Source: Sneathiella sp.
Lineage (GTDB): Bacteria > Pseudomonadota > Alphaproteobacteria > Sneathiellales > Sneathiellaceae
Assembly: GCA_016765515.1 (NCBI GenBank)
Contig: JAESPT010000292.1
Location: 1 to 6,351, forward strand
DNA length: 6,351 nucleotides
Direction of reading: 5' to 3'
Positions 1 to 5,987 of this stretch are shown here, one piece after another. The first letter of the stretch is position 1. Each line of letters begins with the position of its first letter. The notes beneath the pieces are model-generated. The model worked only from the letters and a program-made list of their open reading frames with translations, did no database searches and had not been told where the DNA came from. Position numbers and translations under genes: made by a program.

Positions 1-36
1 AGACGGGGGAGGGATCAAAATTTGCAATATCGAAAC

Positions 37-50
37 TGTCATTCATGACA
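37..50. repeat. 14-bp palindrome downstream of the ClC gene
   Basis: TGTCAT-TC-ATGACA is a perfect 6-bp inverted repeat around a 2-nt centre, in the non-coding first 99 bases. It could be an operator for a gene to the left of the window or simply chance. The centre is too tight for a normal RNA hairpin. No gene can be called in bases 1-99. Confidence 0.2.
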
Positions 51-65
51 TCAAGGTATAAACCA

Positions 66-88
66 AGGACTGTTGTCAAACCAGTCCT
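66..88 (-). terminator. Candidate terminator hairpin after the ClC gene
   Basis: AGGACTG (66-72) and CAGTCCT (82-88) form a perfect 7-bp stem with a 9-nt loop, starting 11 nt past the stop of the ClC gene in its direction of transcription. On the minus strand the stem is followed by TGGTTTATACCTT, which is only moderately T-rich. This is a weak intrinsic terminator at best. The position directly after a stop codon is the main support. Confidence 0.4.
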
Positions 89-99
89 CAAGTGACCGG

Positions 100-1914
100 T
101 TAGCGGATTAGTTTGTCAGTTGATTCGTTCTGCATTTTTAGAAGCGCTTCATTATATTCGCGAAGCAAGTCCTTGTAATGTAGTAAGCCGATAAGGCGGA
201 TGCCAGAGGTGATATCTACAACAGGAAGGCAATCCAGTTCCGTTTCGTTGAAAATGATTAATGCAGCCTTTAGACTCGTATCAGGGTGGACTTGTGGGCT
301 CCCTTCCTGTGTTAAATCAATAGCAGTCAGATCTTCATCAATATCATCCCCAAATACATGAGGTTTTAAATCGGCAAAATCTATACGCCCAATGAATGAC
401 TGGTTCTTCGGATTTACCACAATAAATTTGTCATGCCGGGTATTACGGGCAATTTCTCTCAATTCAAGCATAGGGGTACTGTCCGGTATTTCTATAAATT
501 CCCGGTCCATGATACCGCGCACCTGCCGGTATTTAAGATATCGAAGAGCGCCGCTTTCCTTTACATCCAAATTTCTCATGGCCAGTTGAGTTTGAAAAAT
601 ACTGCGTCCGATGATCTGCTTTGTGATTAAGGTGGCAACGGCAACAGCAACCATCACGGCAATGGCGATCTTGTAATCACCGGTCAGCTCAAAGACGATC
701 AAGATCGTTGATATCGGTGCTCCGAGAACGGAACAGGCAACGGCGGTCATTCCAATAATGGCATAGAGCCCATGACTAGCTGCCATCTCAGGAAAGACCG
801 AGGCGGCGATAATGCCAAAGGCACCACCAGTCATGGCCCCCACAAAGAGGGACGGAGAAAAGAAACCACCGCCAAGACGACTACCCATTGTAATGGCAAC
901 GGCAATTGTTTTTACAACGATTAAAGAGAGTAATAATAGGAGACCATATTGTTCGTTTAAAGCACTGTACGTCGCTTCATATCCAACACCAATGATCTGC
1001 GGAAAAAACAAAGCAATGATGCCAAGGGCCAATCCACCAGCAGCAGGACGTAAAATAGTGGGGATCTTTAATTTGTCTATTGTCTGTTCTGAAAATTGCA
1101 TACTCCAGATAAACAATAGAGCAACCACGGCGGACACCACGCCAAGTAAAGCAATGGCAGGCATTTCCCACCAGGAAACAATCTGGTAGTTGGGAATGAT
1201 AAAGGCTGGAAAATCTCCAATATGAATGCGGGTTACGACGGTCCCGACGACTGCGGCTATGACAATGGGAGCGACAGCTTGTGTTGCAATGGATCCTATC
1301 ACCACTTCAAGGGCGAAAAACATTCCGGCAATTGGGGCGTTGAATGAAGCGGCTACGGCCGATGCAACACCACATCCAATGAGAGTAGTATAGTGGCTGG
1401 AGGGTATGCGCATGAATTGACCAAGCTGGCTAGCAAGCATAGCGCCAAAATGAACAACAGGACCTTCACGGCCGCCAGATGCCCCCGTGCCCAATGATAT
1501 GGCACTGGTCATAAAAGCACCAACACCGGGCAATAATTTCATTTTCCCGCGATTGATCAACACGGATTCGATAACATCCGCCACCCCTTGAGGCCTTCGC
1601 TCTGGCATAATAAATTTCAGTATGACGCCAATGATAAGTCCGCCAATTACAGGAACCATCATAATTTGCCACCAGGGGAGGTGAGCTGCTTCGGTGACGA
1701 CAAGTTCACTGCCAAATCCATAGAACAGGGTCTGGATTTCACTAATGGATATTCGAAAAGCCAGAGCACCATAGCCCGCAAGAAGGCCAACAGCTAAAGA
1801 GCAAACGGTAAGTTTGAGAGACAGGTTGCCCCGAAGAGATTTAAAAGAAGAGAGAATGCCCATTTTTTTTATAGTATGCCCATTGTCGGCCATGATAGTT
1901 CTGCAATCCCGCAT
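100..1914 (-). CDS. ClC-family chloride channel/transporter with two CBS domains
   Basis: Inner-membrane ClC protein of 604 residues that moves chloride or a related anion. The ClC membrane domain spans about residues 31-447 and a tandem CBS pair about 463-590; CBS pairs often bind adenine nucleotides and gate the pore. Signature segments are visible: GREGP at 148-152 with the external gating glutamate E150, FNAPIAG at 191-197, and GGFFSP at 349-354. Aligned by eye to E. coli ClcA, the internal proton glutamate E203 is Val204, the central Tyr445 is Phe440, and the selectivity-filter Ser107 is Gln109. Exchanger versus channel mode is therefore open. The start is uncertain: Met1 has no Shine-Dalgarno, and Met8 (1893) and Met18 (1863) lie before the first membrane helix and are equally possible. 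The gene lies 79 nt downstream of hyi on the same strand. Family assignment is very secure; the transported ion is not. Confidence 0.96.
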   Translation of the reverse strand: MRDCRTIMADNGHTIKKMGILSSFKSLRGNLSLKLTVCSLAVGLLAGYGALAFRISISEIQTLFYGFGSELVVTEAAHLPWWQIMMVPVIGGLIIGVILKFIMPERRPQGVADVIESVLINRGKMKLLPGVGAFMTSAISLGTGASGGREGPVVHFGAMLASQLGQFMRIPSSHYTTLIGCGVASAVAASFNAPIAGMFFALEVVIGSIATQAVAPIVIAAVVGTVVTRIHIGDFPAFIIPNYQIVSWWEMPAIALLGVVSAVVALLFIWSMQFSEQTIDKLKIPTILRPAAGGLALGIIALFFPQIIGVGYEATYSALNEQYGLLLLLSLIVVKTIAVAITMGSRLGGGFFSPSLFVGAMTGGAFGIIAASVFPEMAASHGLYAIIGMTAVACSVLGAPISTILIVFELTGDYKIAIAVMVAVAVATLITKQIIGRSIFQTQLAMRNLDVKESGALRYLKYRQVRGIMDREFIEIPDSTPMLELREIARNTRHDKFIVVNPKNQSFIGRIDFADLKPHVFGDDIDEDLTAIDLTQEGSPQVHPDTSLKAALIIFNETELDCLPVVDITSGIRLIGLLHYKDLLREYNEALLKMQNESTDKLIR

Positions 1915-1993
1915 CGCGTCAAAAATTTGATAGAAAGCCTGTTTATTAACAATCAGATCCCCATCGCTCTTTTTTCATTTACTCAATAGTCTC

Positions 1994-2779
1994 TCACATT
2001 GGTTTTAAATATTTGTCAGCCCATTTAAGGGTTTCTGATGTTTTCCTTGATGGTTTATATTCACAACCAATCCAACCTGAATATCGATTTTCAATTAATC
2101 TATTGAAAAGATATGAATAATTAATTTCACCCGCATCCGGCTCATTTCGGCTGGGGGGATTGGCAATTTGAATATGCTGCGTAATGGGAAGTAAATTCAA
2201 AAGGTAGTGAGTCAGATTACCGTGAATTTTTTGGCAATGGTAAATATCAAACTGAAGTCCAAGACGATCAGAACCAATCTCAGAAATAATCTCTGTAGCC
2301 AGAGTAAAATCATTGAGGAAATAACCTGGCATATCGTCTGTATTGATAGGCTCAATAAGCAGTGTAGTCCCATAGGGCTTACTGAGCTCCAACGCCTTAT
2401 TGAGCGCTTGAACAAAGCCCTGTCTTTGCTGACCTTCGTCCAAGCTTCTGTCCGTTAATCCTGACATGACATGTAATCGTTGGCAGTTTAGCTCAGCTGC
2501 GTAATCAAGGGCTTGCCGAACTGTATCCAGAAATTCGTTTTCTCGGCCCGAAAGACTGGCGAGACCGCGTTCTCCTCGATCCCAATCACCAGGAGGCAGG
2601 TTAAAGAGAACCTGTTCCATTCCGTTATCTTTCAGACGTTTCGATAGTTCGTATGCGTTCCAGTCGTAAGGAAAAAGATATTCTACTCCTTTGAAACCAT
2701 CGCCAGCGGCAGCCTCAAATCGGTCAAGAAACGGAAGTTCCTGATACAGAAAGCTGAGATTTGCCGCCAGTTTTATCAT
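1994..2779 (-). CDS. hyi: Hydroxypyruvate isomerase family protein (TIM barrel)
   Basis: Cytoplasmic sugar isomerase-like TIM-barrel protein of the AP-endonuclease-2/xylose-isomerase-like superfamily, 261 residues, about the length of E. coli Hyi. Hyi interconverts hydroxypyruvate and tartronate semialdehyde in glyoxylate metabolism. Segments closely matching Hyi are the N-terminal AANLSFLYQELPFLDRFE, FPYDW, NLPPGDWDRGERG (60-72), LLIEPIN (140-146), QFDIYH (176-181), EPDAGEINY (213-221) and GCEYKP (238-243). Metal and catalytic candidates are E143, D178, Q204 and E240, all present. The start at 2779 gives the expected N-terminus but its ribosome site is weak. It lies 13 nt after the gpt stop, so the two are probably co-transcribed. 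No glyoxylate carboligase or tartronate semialdehyde reductase gene is in the window. A related specificity such as 2-oxo-tetronate isomerase (OtnI) cannot be excluded. Confidence 0.88.
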   Translation of the reverse strand: MIKLAANLSFLYQELPFLDRFEAAAGDGFKGVEYLFPYDWNAYELSKRLKDNGMEQVLFNLPPGDWDRGERGLASLSGRENEFLDTVRQALDYAAELNCQRLHVMSGLTDRSLDEGQQRQGFVQALNKALELSKPYGTTLLIEPINTDDMPGYFLNDFTLATEIISEIGSDRLGLQFDIYHCQKIHGNLTHYLLNLLPITQHIQIANPPSRNEPDAGEINYSYLFNRLIENRYSGWIGCEYKPSRKTSETLKWADKYLKPM

Positions 2780-2792
2780 GAATTTTTACGGC

Positions 2793-3284
2793 CTATTTCG
2801 TTTCTTCGACGATGGGCTTTGCGAAGGAAGGTGCTTGATCCCAAGGAAACAAAATCCATGTATCCTGACTAACCTCGGTAATAAAGGTATCGACGCGAGG
2901 ACGCCCTTTTGGTTTCGCGTATAGGGTTGCAAAATGCGCTTCTGGGATCATATCACGCACGTATTTTGCCGTGATGCCACTATCCACCAGATCATCAACA
3001 ATCAACCAGCCCTTGCCATTATTGGGAATATCCAGTCCTTTAATGATGTTTACTTCGCCAACAGATTTATCATCCCGATAGGCCGCGATACAAACGGTAT
3101 CAATATGCCGAATGTCCAGCTCCCGTGCGACGATAGCTGCGGGTACCAATCCACCTCGTGTAACGGCGACGATGCCTTCAAACGGGCCGAGTTCAGTTAA
3201 ACGCCACGCCAATGCCCGACCATTTCTATGAAGTTCCTCCCAAGAAACAGGGAAATACTTTGTATAGCTTGCGCTGTCCGCCAT
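2793..3284 (-). CDS. gpt: Xanthine (guanine) phosphoribosyltransferase
   Basis: Purine salvage enzyme that joins xanthine or guanine to the ribose phosphate of PRPP, giving XMP or GMP; in E. coli it is associated with the inner membrane. The 163-residue protein aligns along its length with the 152-residue E. coli Gpt. It has TRGGLVPA (42-49, with R43), [17 protein letters not shown] (53-69), the PRPP motif [10 protein letters not shown] (94-103, acidic residues D97, D98 and D101), AKPKGRP (123-129, with K124) and [10 protein letters not shown] (140-149). W143 corresponds to the tryptophan that stacks on the purine. The start is well supported: AAGGA lies 8 nt upstream of the ATG. It is the first gene of a minus-strand run gpt-hyi-(clc) and is divergent from the 80-residue protein gene. 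The short C-terminal tail after the PWD segment resembles alphaproteobacterial forms. Confidence 0.95.
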   Translation of the reverse strand: MADSASYTKYFPVSWEELHRNGRALAWRLTELGPFEGIVAVTRGGLVPAAIVARELDIRHIDTVCIAAYRDDKSVGEVNIIKGLDIPNNGKGWLIVDDLVDSGITAKYVRDMIPEAHFATLYAKPKGRPRVDTFITEVSQDTWILFPWDQAPSFAKPIVEETK

Positions 3285-3292
3285 GGATCTAA

Positions 3293-3297
3293 TCCTT
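3293..3297 (-). promoter_or_regulatory. Ribosome binding site of gpt
   Basis: On the minus strand this reads AAGGA, with 8 nt to the ATG of gpt at 3284. It fixes the gpt start and is the clearest Shine-Dalgarno I found in the window. Confidence 0.6.
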
Positions 3298-3317
3298 GAA
3301 ACAATAATGATGGTGTT

Positions 3318-3346
3318 GTTTAAACCGGCGTGAAATCTTTTAAAAG
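3318..3346. promoter_or_regulatory. Paired palindromes in the gpt divergent region (candidate operator)
   Basis: Two perfect AT-rich palindromes lie in the 127-bp region between gpt and the divergent 80-residue protein gene: GTTTAAAC at 3318-3325 and CTTTTAAAAG at 3337-3346. Their centres are exactly 20 bp apart, close to two helical turns, which would suit a dimeric DNA-binding protein on one face of the helix. The sequence of the two arms is not the same, and AT-rich palindromes of this size arise by chance, so this is only a candidate site. Confidence 0.25.
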
Positions 3347-3398
3347 GGGAAGTTTTAGCGATCGTGCGTGATTTCTATTAATTTCACCAATTTTGCCG

Positions 3399-3404
3399 TA
3401 TAAA
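3399..3404 (+). promoter_or_regulatory. Possible -10 element of a leaderless transcript
   Basis: TATAAA ends 7 nt before the ATG at 3412, so a transcript starting at the usual distance would begin at or next to the start codon. No convincing -35 hexamer sits 16-18 bp upstream. The ATG has no Shine-Dalgarno, which fits a leaderless message. Confidence 0.3.
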
Positions 3405-3411
3405 TGCAGAT

Positions 3412-3654
3412 ATGAGCGGAAAAAAGCCATCAATCGCACAAATGCGATATCTGATATTGGGGTATCACCAACCAGGCGGTAAGCTTCCTTTATTTGATCG
3501 TAACGGGCAGCAAATTAATCCAGCAACCATCAAAAGTTGCGTAATGCGAGGGTGGGCAGAGCATTGGTTTCAGAATCCAATAAAAAAAGACTGGTTGGTT
3601 TGTAAGCTCACTGACGCCGGTCGGGAAATCCTCGATCAATATCAAAATTCCTGA
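3412..3654 (+). CDS. Small hypothetical protein, winged-helix-like
   Basis: An 80-residue soluble protein I do not recognise as a named family. It has a likely helix at about 5-18 (PSIAQMRYLILGYH), a Gly/Pro turn (21-26), a second helix with INPATIKSCVMRGWAEHW (35-52), a short basic loop, and the ending LVCKLTDAGREILDQY (62-77). The order helix, ATIKSCVMRGW helix, strand, LTDAGREIL helix is like the small winged-helix proteins common in alphaproteobacteria, where LTDAGR precedes the last helix. DNA binding is therefore an inference from shape, not a recognised match. No signal peptide or membrane helix is visible. The ATG lacks a Shine-Dalgarno and sits just after a TATAAA element. It is divergent from gpt and 134 nt upstream of nnrU. 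Its uninterrupted frame and sensible composition argue for a real gene. Confidence 0.65.
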   Translation: MSGKKPSIAQMRYLILGYHQPGGKLPLFDRNGQQINPATIKSCVMRGWAEHWFQNPIKKDWLVCKLTDAGREILDQYQNS

Positions 3655-3788
3655 CATTTCAATGAAAATTACGAGATGTTATCTGTGATGGTTGGCGCAT
3701 ATACGCTAAATTGCGCTATTAGTTGCTGGTCAGTATTGCAGGGGTGTGACACTGTCCCGCAGTATCATACTTACACGTGGGGGCATTT

Positions 3789-4481
3789 ATGACAGGTACG
3801 ATTACTCATCTTGTAATAGCTACATCTCTATTTCTTGGAATTCATATCATTCCGTCCAGTTTCTTGCGACAAACTATCGTCGGTAAAATCGGAACTGGCG
3901 CCTATATGGGGGTGTATAGCCTGATCTCCGCCGGATCGCTCATTTGGATGGTGATGGCTTTTAATGCAGCACCTTATGGGGCCGAATTTTGGCAAGTGGG
4001 AAGCTGGGGGCGTTATGTCGCCATAGCAGGAATGGTACTTGCTTCAATCTTGTTCATTGGTCCCTATACAGGAAAATCGCCTACCGGTATTGGCGGGCAA
4101 GGCTCTGTAAAAAGCGAGAATGCCCGCAGTGGCTTAAATGCCATTACGCGGCATCCACTCATGTGGGCCATAGCGATCTGGTCCAGTGTTCATCTGCTGA
4201 ATAATGGTGATTTGAAATCAGTGATCTTTTTCGCGGGCCTCGGCGGACTAGCGCTCGCTGGAACTTTCCTGATTGATGCAAAACGTGCACATCAGCTTGG
4301 GGACGATTGGAACGACTATTCTGCTCATACGTCAAATATACCATTTTTAGCGCTATTGACGGGCCGAGCCAAATTATCCCTTAAGGCTCTGTGGTGGCGG
4401 GTTCTTATTGGCCTCGTAATTTTCATGGCCTTTTTCCATCTTCATACCCTGGTTATCGGTGTGTCGCCTTTTCCATTGTAG
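3789..4481 (+). CDS. NnrU family integral membrane protein
   Basis: Polytopic inner-membrane protein of 230 residues with about six hydrophobic segments (roughly 7-21, 37-58, 74-92, 120-138, 143-162 and 202-224). It matches the NnrU family through GIHIIPS (17-23), NAITRHPLMWAIAIWSSVHLL (117-137, with RHP at 121-123), NGD (139-141) and the late TSNIPF (181-186). NnrU was named from nitrite/nitric-oxide metabolism clusters, and the plant zeta-carotene isomerase Z-ISO, a heme protein, is a relative. H19, H122 and H135 are candidate ligands here by analogy only. The exact role is unknown. The ATG at 3789 is preferred to an in-frame GTG at 3777 because GGGGG lies 5 nt upstream of the ATG and family members start close to the first helix. 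No denitrification gene is nearby. It converges on the thioesterase gene. Confidence 0.88.
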   Translation: MTGTITHLVIATSLFLGIHIIPSSFLRQTIVGKIGTGAYMGVYSLISAGSLIWMVMAFNAAPYGAEFWQVGSWGRYVAIAGMVLASILFIGPYTGKSPTGIGGQGSVKSENARSGLNAITRHPLMWAIAIWSSVHLLNNGDLKSVIFFAGLGGLALAGTFLIDAKRAHQLGDDWNDYSAHTSNIPFLALLTGRAKLSLKALWWRVLIGLVIFMAFFHLHTLVIGVSPFPL

Positions 4482-4494
4482 GACCGACACACCG
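4457..4494. terminator. Inverted repeat across the nnrU stop, between convergent genes
   Basis: CGGTGTGTCG (4457-4466) and CGACACACCG (4485-4494) form a perfect 10-bp stem with an 18-nt loop. The nnrU stop codon (4479-4481) lies in the loop and the thioesterase gene ends 8 nt beyond the right arm. No U-tract follows on either strand, so it is not a standard intrinsic terminator. Its position between converging genes suggests transcript-end protection or bidirectional termination. Confidence 0.4.
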
Positions 4495-4502
4495 GCCAGA
4501 TG

Positions 4503-4967
4503 TTATAAAATGATGCAGGTCGTGCTGCCGTGGGCGTAGATTTTACCGTCTTCGCCGACGAGCCGCGCTTCGGCGGTGGCAATTTTCCTGCCCTTGTGAA
4601 CCACTTTCCCCGTGCAAGTAACCTTTCCCATGCCCGGTTGCATGGCGCGAAGGTATTTTACGTTCAGATCAACAGTCGTATATCTTTCGCCTGGCTCAAG
4701 TGTTGTATGAATACTGCAACCCAAAGCGGAATCCAGAAGGGTCGCCGCATAACCGCCGTGAATTGAACCGATGGGATTCATATGTTTTTCGCTTGGATAT
4801 CCAACGAAAACAGTTTTGCCCTCGGCCACAGATTCCAGATTAAAATCCAGGGTTTCACCAATAGGAGGTCTGCTCCCGCTGGTGCCAAAAGCAAGTTTCA
4901 TTTGCTCCAGTCCATTCAGATGGGCAAGAGTTTTGGTCATGTCTGATCTGTTATCTGGTTTGTTCAT
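4503..4967 (-). CDS. PaaI-family hotdog-fold thioesterase
   Basis: Cytoplasmic acyl-CoA or aryl-CoA thioesterase of the PaaI/YbgC-like hotdog superfamily, 154 residues, a usual length. The diagnostic segment is NPIGSIHGGYAATLLDSALG (64-83). H70-G71-G72 and D79 align with the HGG and catalytic aspartate of E. coli PaaI, D79 being seven residues after the second glycine as in PaaI. The rest of the hotdog domain follows, with YTTVDLNVKYLRAM (96-109) and RKIATAEARLVGEDGKIYAHG (127-147). The substrate is unknown and no phenylacetate genes are in the window. Met1 is taken as the start, with a weak GGGACA upstream; Met10 (4940) has no ribosome site either. It is divergent from the LysR gene across 101 bp, which makes regulation by that protein plausible. 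Confidence 0.9.
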   Translation of the reverse strand: MNKPDNRSDMTKTLAHLNGLEQMKLAFGTSGSRPPIGETLDFNLESVAEGKTVFVGYPSEKHMNPIGSIHGGYAATLLDSALGCSIHTTLEPGERYTTVDLNVKYLRAMQPGMGKVTCTGKVVHKGRKIATAEARLVGEDGKIYAHGSTTCIIL

Positions 4968-5008
4968 AATTTCTATGTCCCGAATTTGTACTTGATTTGA
5001 AGATAATC

Positions 5009-5028
5009 ATTTTTGCCCAAACAAAAAT
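5009..5028. promoter_or_regulatory. Inverted repeat in the thioesterase-LysR divergent region
   Basis: ATTTTTG (5009-5015) and CAAAAAT (5022-5028) are perfect 7-bp arms with a 6-nt spacer, midway between the two divergent starts. LysR-type regulators usually bind a dyad with a T-N11-A core in such divergent regions. T-N11-A spacings occur here (for example T5011 and A5023) but not centred on the dyad. It is a candidate LysR operator, inferred from place and symmetry. Confidence 0.3.
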
Positions 5029-5050
5029 ATGCTAATTGTGAATATGGTTG

Positions 5051-5064
5051 ATACAAATTTGAAT
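5051..5064. promoter_or_regulatory. Palindrome just upstream of the LysR start
   Basis: CAAATTTG (5054-5061) is a perfect 8-bp palindrome that extends to 14 bp with one mismatched pair. It ends 4 nt before the LysR ATG at 5069. A protein bound here would block initiation, so autorepression is possible. The AT-rich content makes chance a real alternative. Confidence 0.2.
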
Positions 5065-5068
5065 AGAT

Positions 5069-5959
5069 ATGAATTGGGATTCTTACAGATATTTTTTGGC
5101 GGTCGCTGAAACTGGCAGTCTTTCTTCTGCGGCTCGATTACTCTCGGTAAGCCAGCCAACAGTGGGGCGACAAATTGCCGAGTTGGAGGATCGCCTTGGA
5201 ACACGATTGTTTGAAAGAGCGTCTCACGGATATAAACTGACCCTGGCGGGAAAGCAGATCTTCAGTAAAGTGCGGGATATCTCCGCGGAAATCGGCGGTG
5301 TAGATCGCCGTATTGAAGGGCTTGATAAAGATTTCTCCGGGAGTGTCAGGATTTCAGCGACAGAAGGGTTCGGGGCCTATTGGGTAACCCGCAAACTGGC
5401 TGAATTACAGCAGATGTATCCGCAAATTGTTTTTGAACTTTTTCTCGATATCGTTGTGCTTGATACACGAAAAAGAGAAGCGGATATCGCAATCAGGCTT
5501 GCAAATCCTAAATCCAGTGCGTTGGTCGGGCGGCGCGTTGGCAAAGTCGGATTTGGGCTTTACGGATCTAAAGGATATTTGGATCAGTATGGAACGCCAA
5601 ATTCAATTGGTGACTTGCAAAATCATAAATTTATCGATTGGCATTTTAAGGAAAAAGGGTTTGCGCTTACTGCTGCACTGGCAAACTTGATTGAACCTTC
5701 TCAAGTGGTTTTTCGAACAGATACCGTGGCAGCTCAGATTGAAGCGATCCTGCAGGGAGTCGGATTAATTCTGGCGCCTCATTACATGGTTCCGAAAAAT
5801 GCGGACATCCTGCGTTTGCTGGAGGAGGATATCGATCAAACAGAAGATTTATGGATTCTGACGCATCGCGATCTCCAGCAGACCACAAGGATAAGGGCCG
5901 TCATTGATTATTTGACAAATGCGATCAAATTCGATGCTGATTATCTGGAGCATGGATAG
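5069..5959 (+). CDS. LysR-family transcriptional regulator
   Basis: DNA-binding regulator of 296 residues, a standard LysR length. The N-terminal winged helix-turn-helix covers about residues 1-60, with the classic GSLSSAARLLSVSQPTVGRQ (16-35) followed by IAELEDRLGTRLFER (36-50). A linker helix spans about 60-88. The effector-binding domain, periplasmic-binding-protein-like, covers about 91-290, starting at GSVRISATEGFG and including a typical ADIAIRL segment (138-144) and the late QGVGLILAP segment (229-237). The family acts as a tetramer, and a small-molecule inducer, unknown here, alters promoter contacts. The ATG at 5069 gives the usual N-terminus although its Shine-Dalgarno is poor. Divergence from the thioesterase gene makes that gene the natural first target. 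It converges on the phosphate transporter gene. Confidence 0.96.
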   Translation: MNWDSYRYFLAVAETGSLSSAARLLSVSQPTVGRQIAELEDRLGTRLFERASHGYKLTLAGKQIFSKVRDISAEIGGVDRRIEGLDKDFSGSVRISATEGFGAYWVTRKLAELQQMYPQIVFELFLDIVVLDTRKREADIAIRLANPKSSALVGRRVGKVGFGLYGSKGYLDQYGTPNSIGDLQNHKFIDWHFKEKGFALTAALANLIEPSQVVFRTDTVAAQIEAILQGVGLILAPHYMVPKNADILRLLEEDIDQTEDLWILTHRDLQQTTRIRAVIDYLTNAIKFDADYLEHG

Positions 5960-5976
5960 GGGCCCAATGCCCCTAT
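5956..5976 (+). terminator. Hairpin across the LysR stop, between convergent genes
   Basis: ATAGGGGC (5956-5963) and GCCCCTAT (5969-5976) form a perfect 8-bp, GC-rich stem with a 5-nt loop. The left arm contains the LysR stop codon TAG (5957-5959). On the plus strand it is followed by ATTTGAG, a short and weak T-tract; on the minus strand no T-tract follows. It ends 11 nt before the phosphate transporter stop and probably terminates the LysR transcript. Confidence 0.5.
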
Positions 5977-5987
5977 ATTTGAGATAA

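Noticed and set aside
812..1189. 125-codon open frame on the plus strand
   Set aside because: It lies wholly inside the ClC gene on the opposite strand, is rich in Pro/Lys/Arg/Thr runs typical of antisense frames, and has no recognisable motif.
3695..3706. Near-palindrome GCGCATATACGC between the small gene and nnrU
   Set aside because: It has one mismatched pair, no second copy and no clear promoter placement, so I did not list it as a site.
3746..3756. GACA-C-TGTC mini-palindrome upstream of nnrU
   Set aside because: Only four base pairs per arm, so chance is sufficient, and it does not resemble an FNR or NnrR site.
3777..3788. GTG start giving a four-residue longer NnrU protein
   Set aside because: No ribosome site precedes the GTG, while the ATG at 3789 has GGGGG at a workable 5-nt spacing and a family-like N-terminus.
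4771..4995. 74-codon plus-strand open frame over the thioesterase start
   Set aside because: It is antisense to a clear hotdog thioesterase and shows no domain or ribosome site.
5007..5204. 65-codon minus-strand open frame over the LysR start
   Set aside because: It is a shadow of the LysR helix-turn-helix coding region and the AT-rich intergenic DNA, with no motif.
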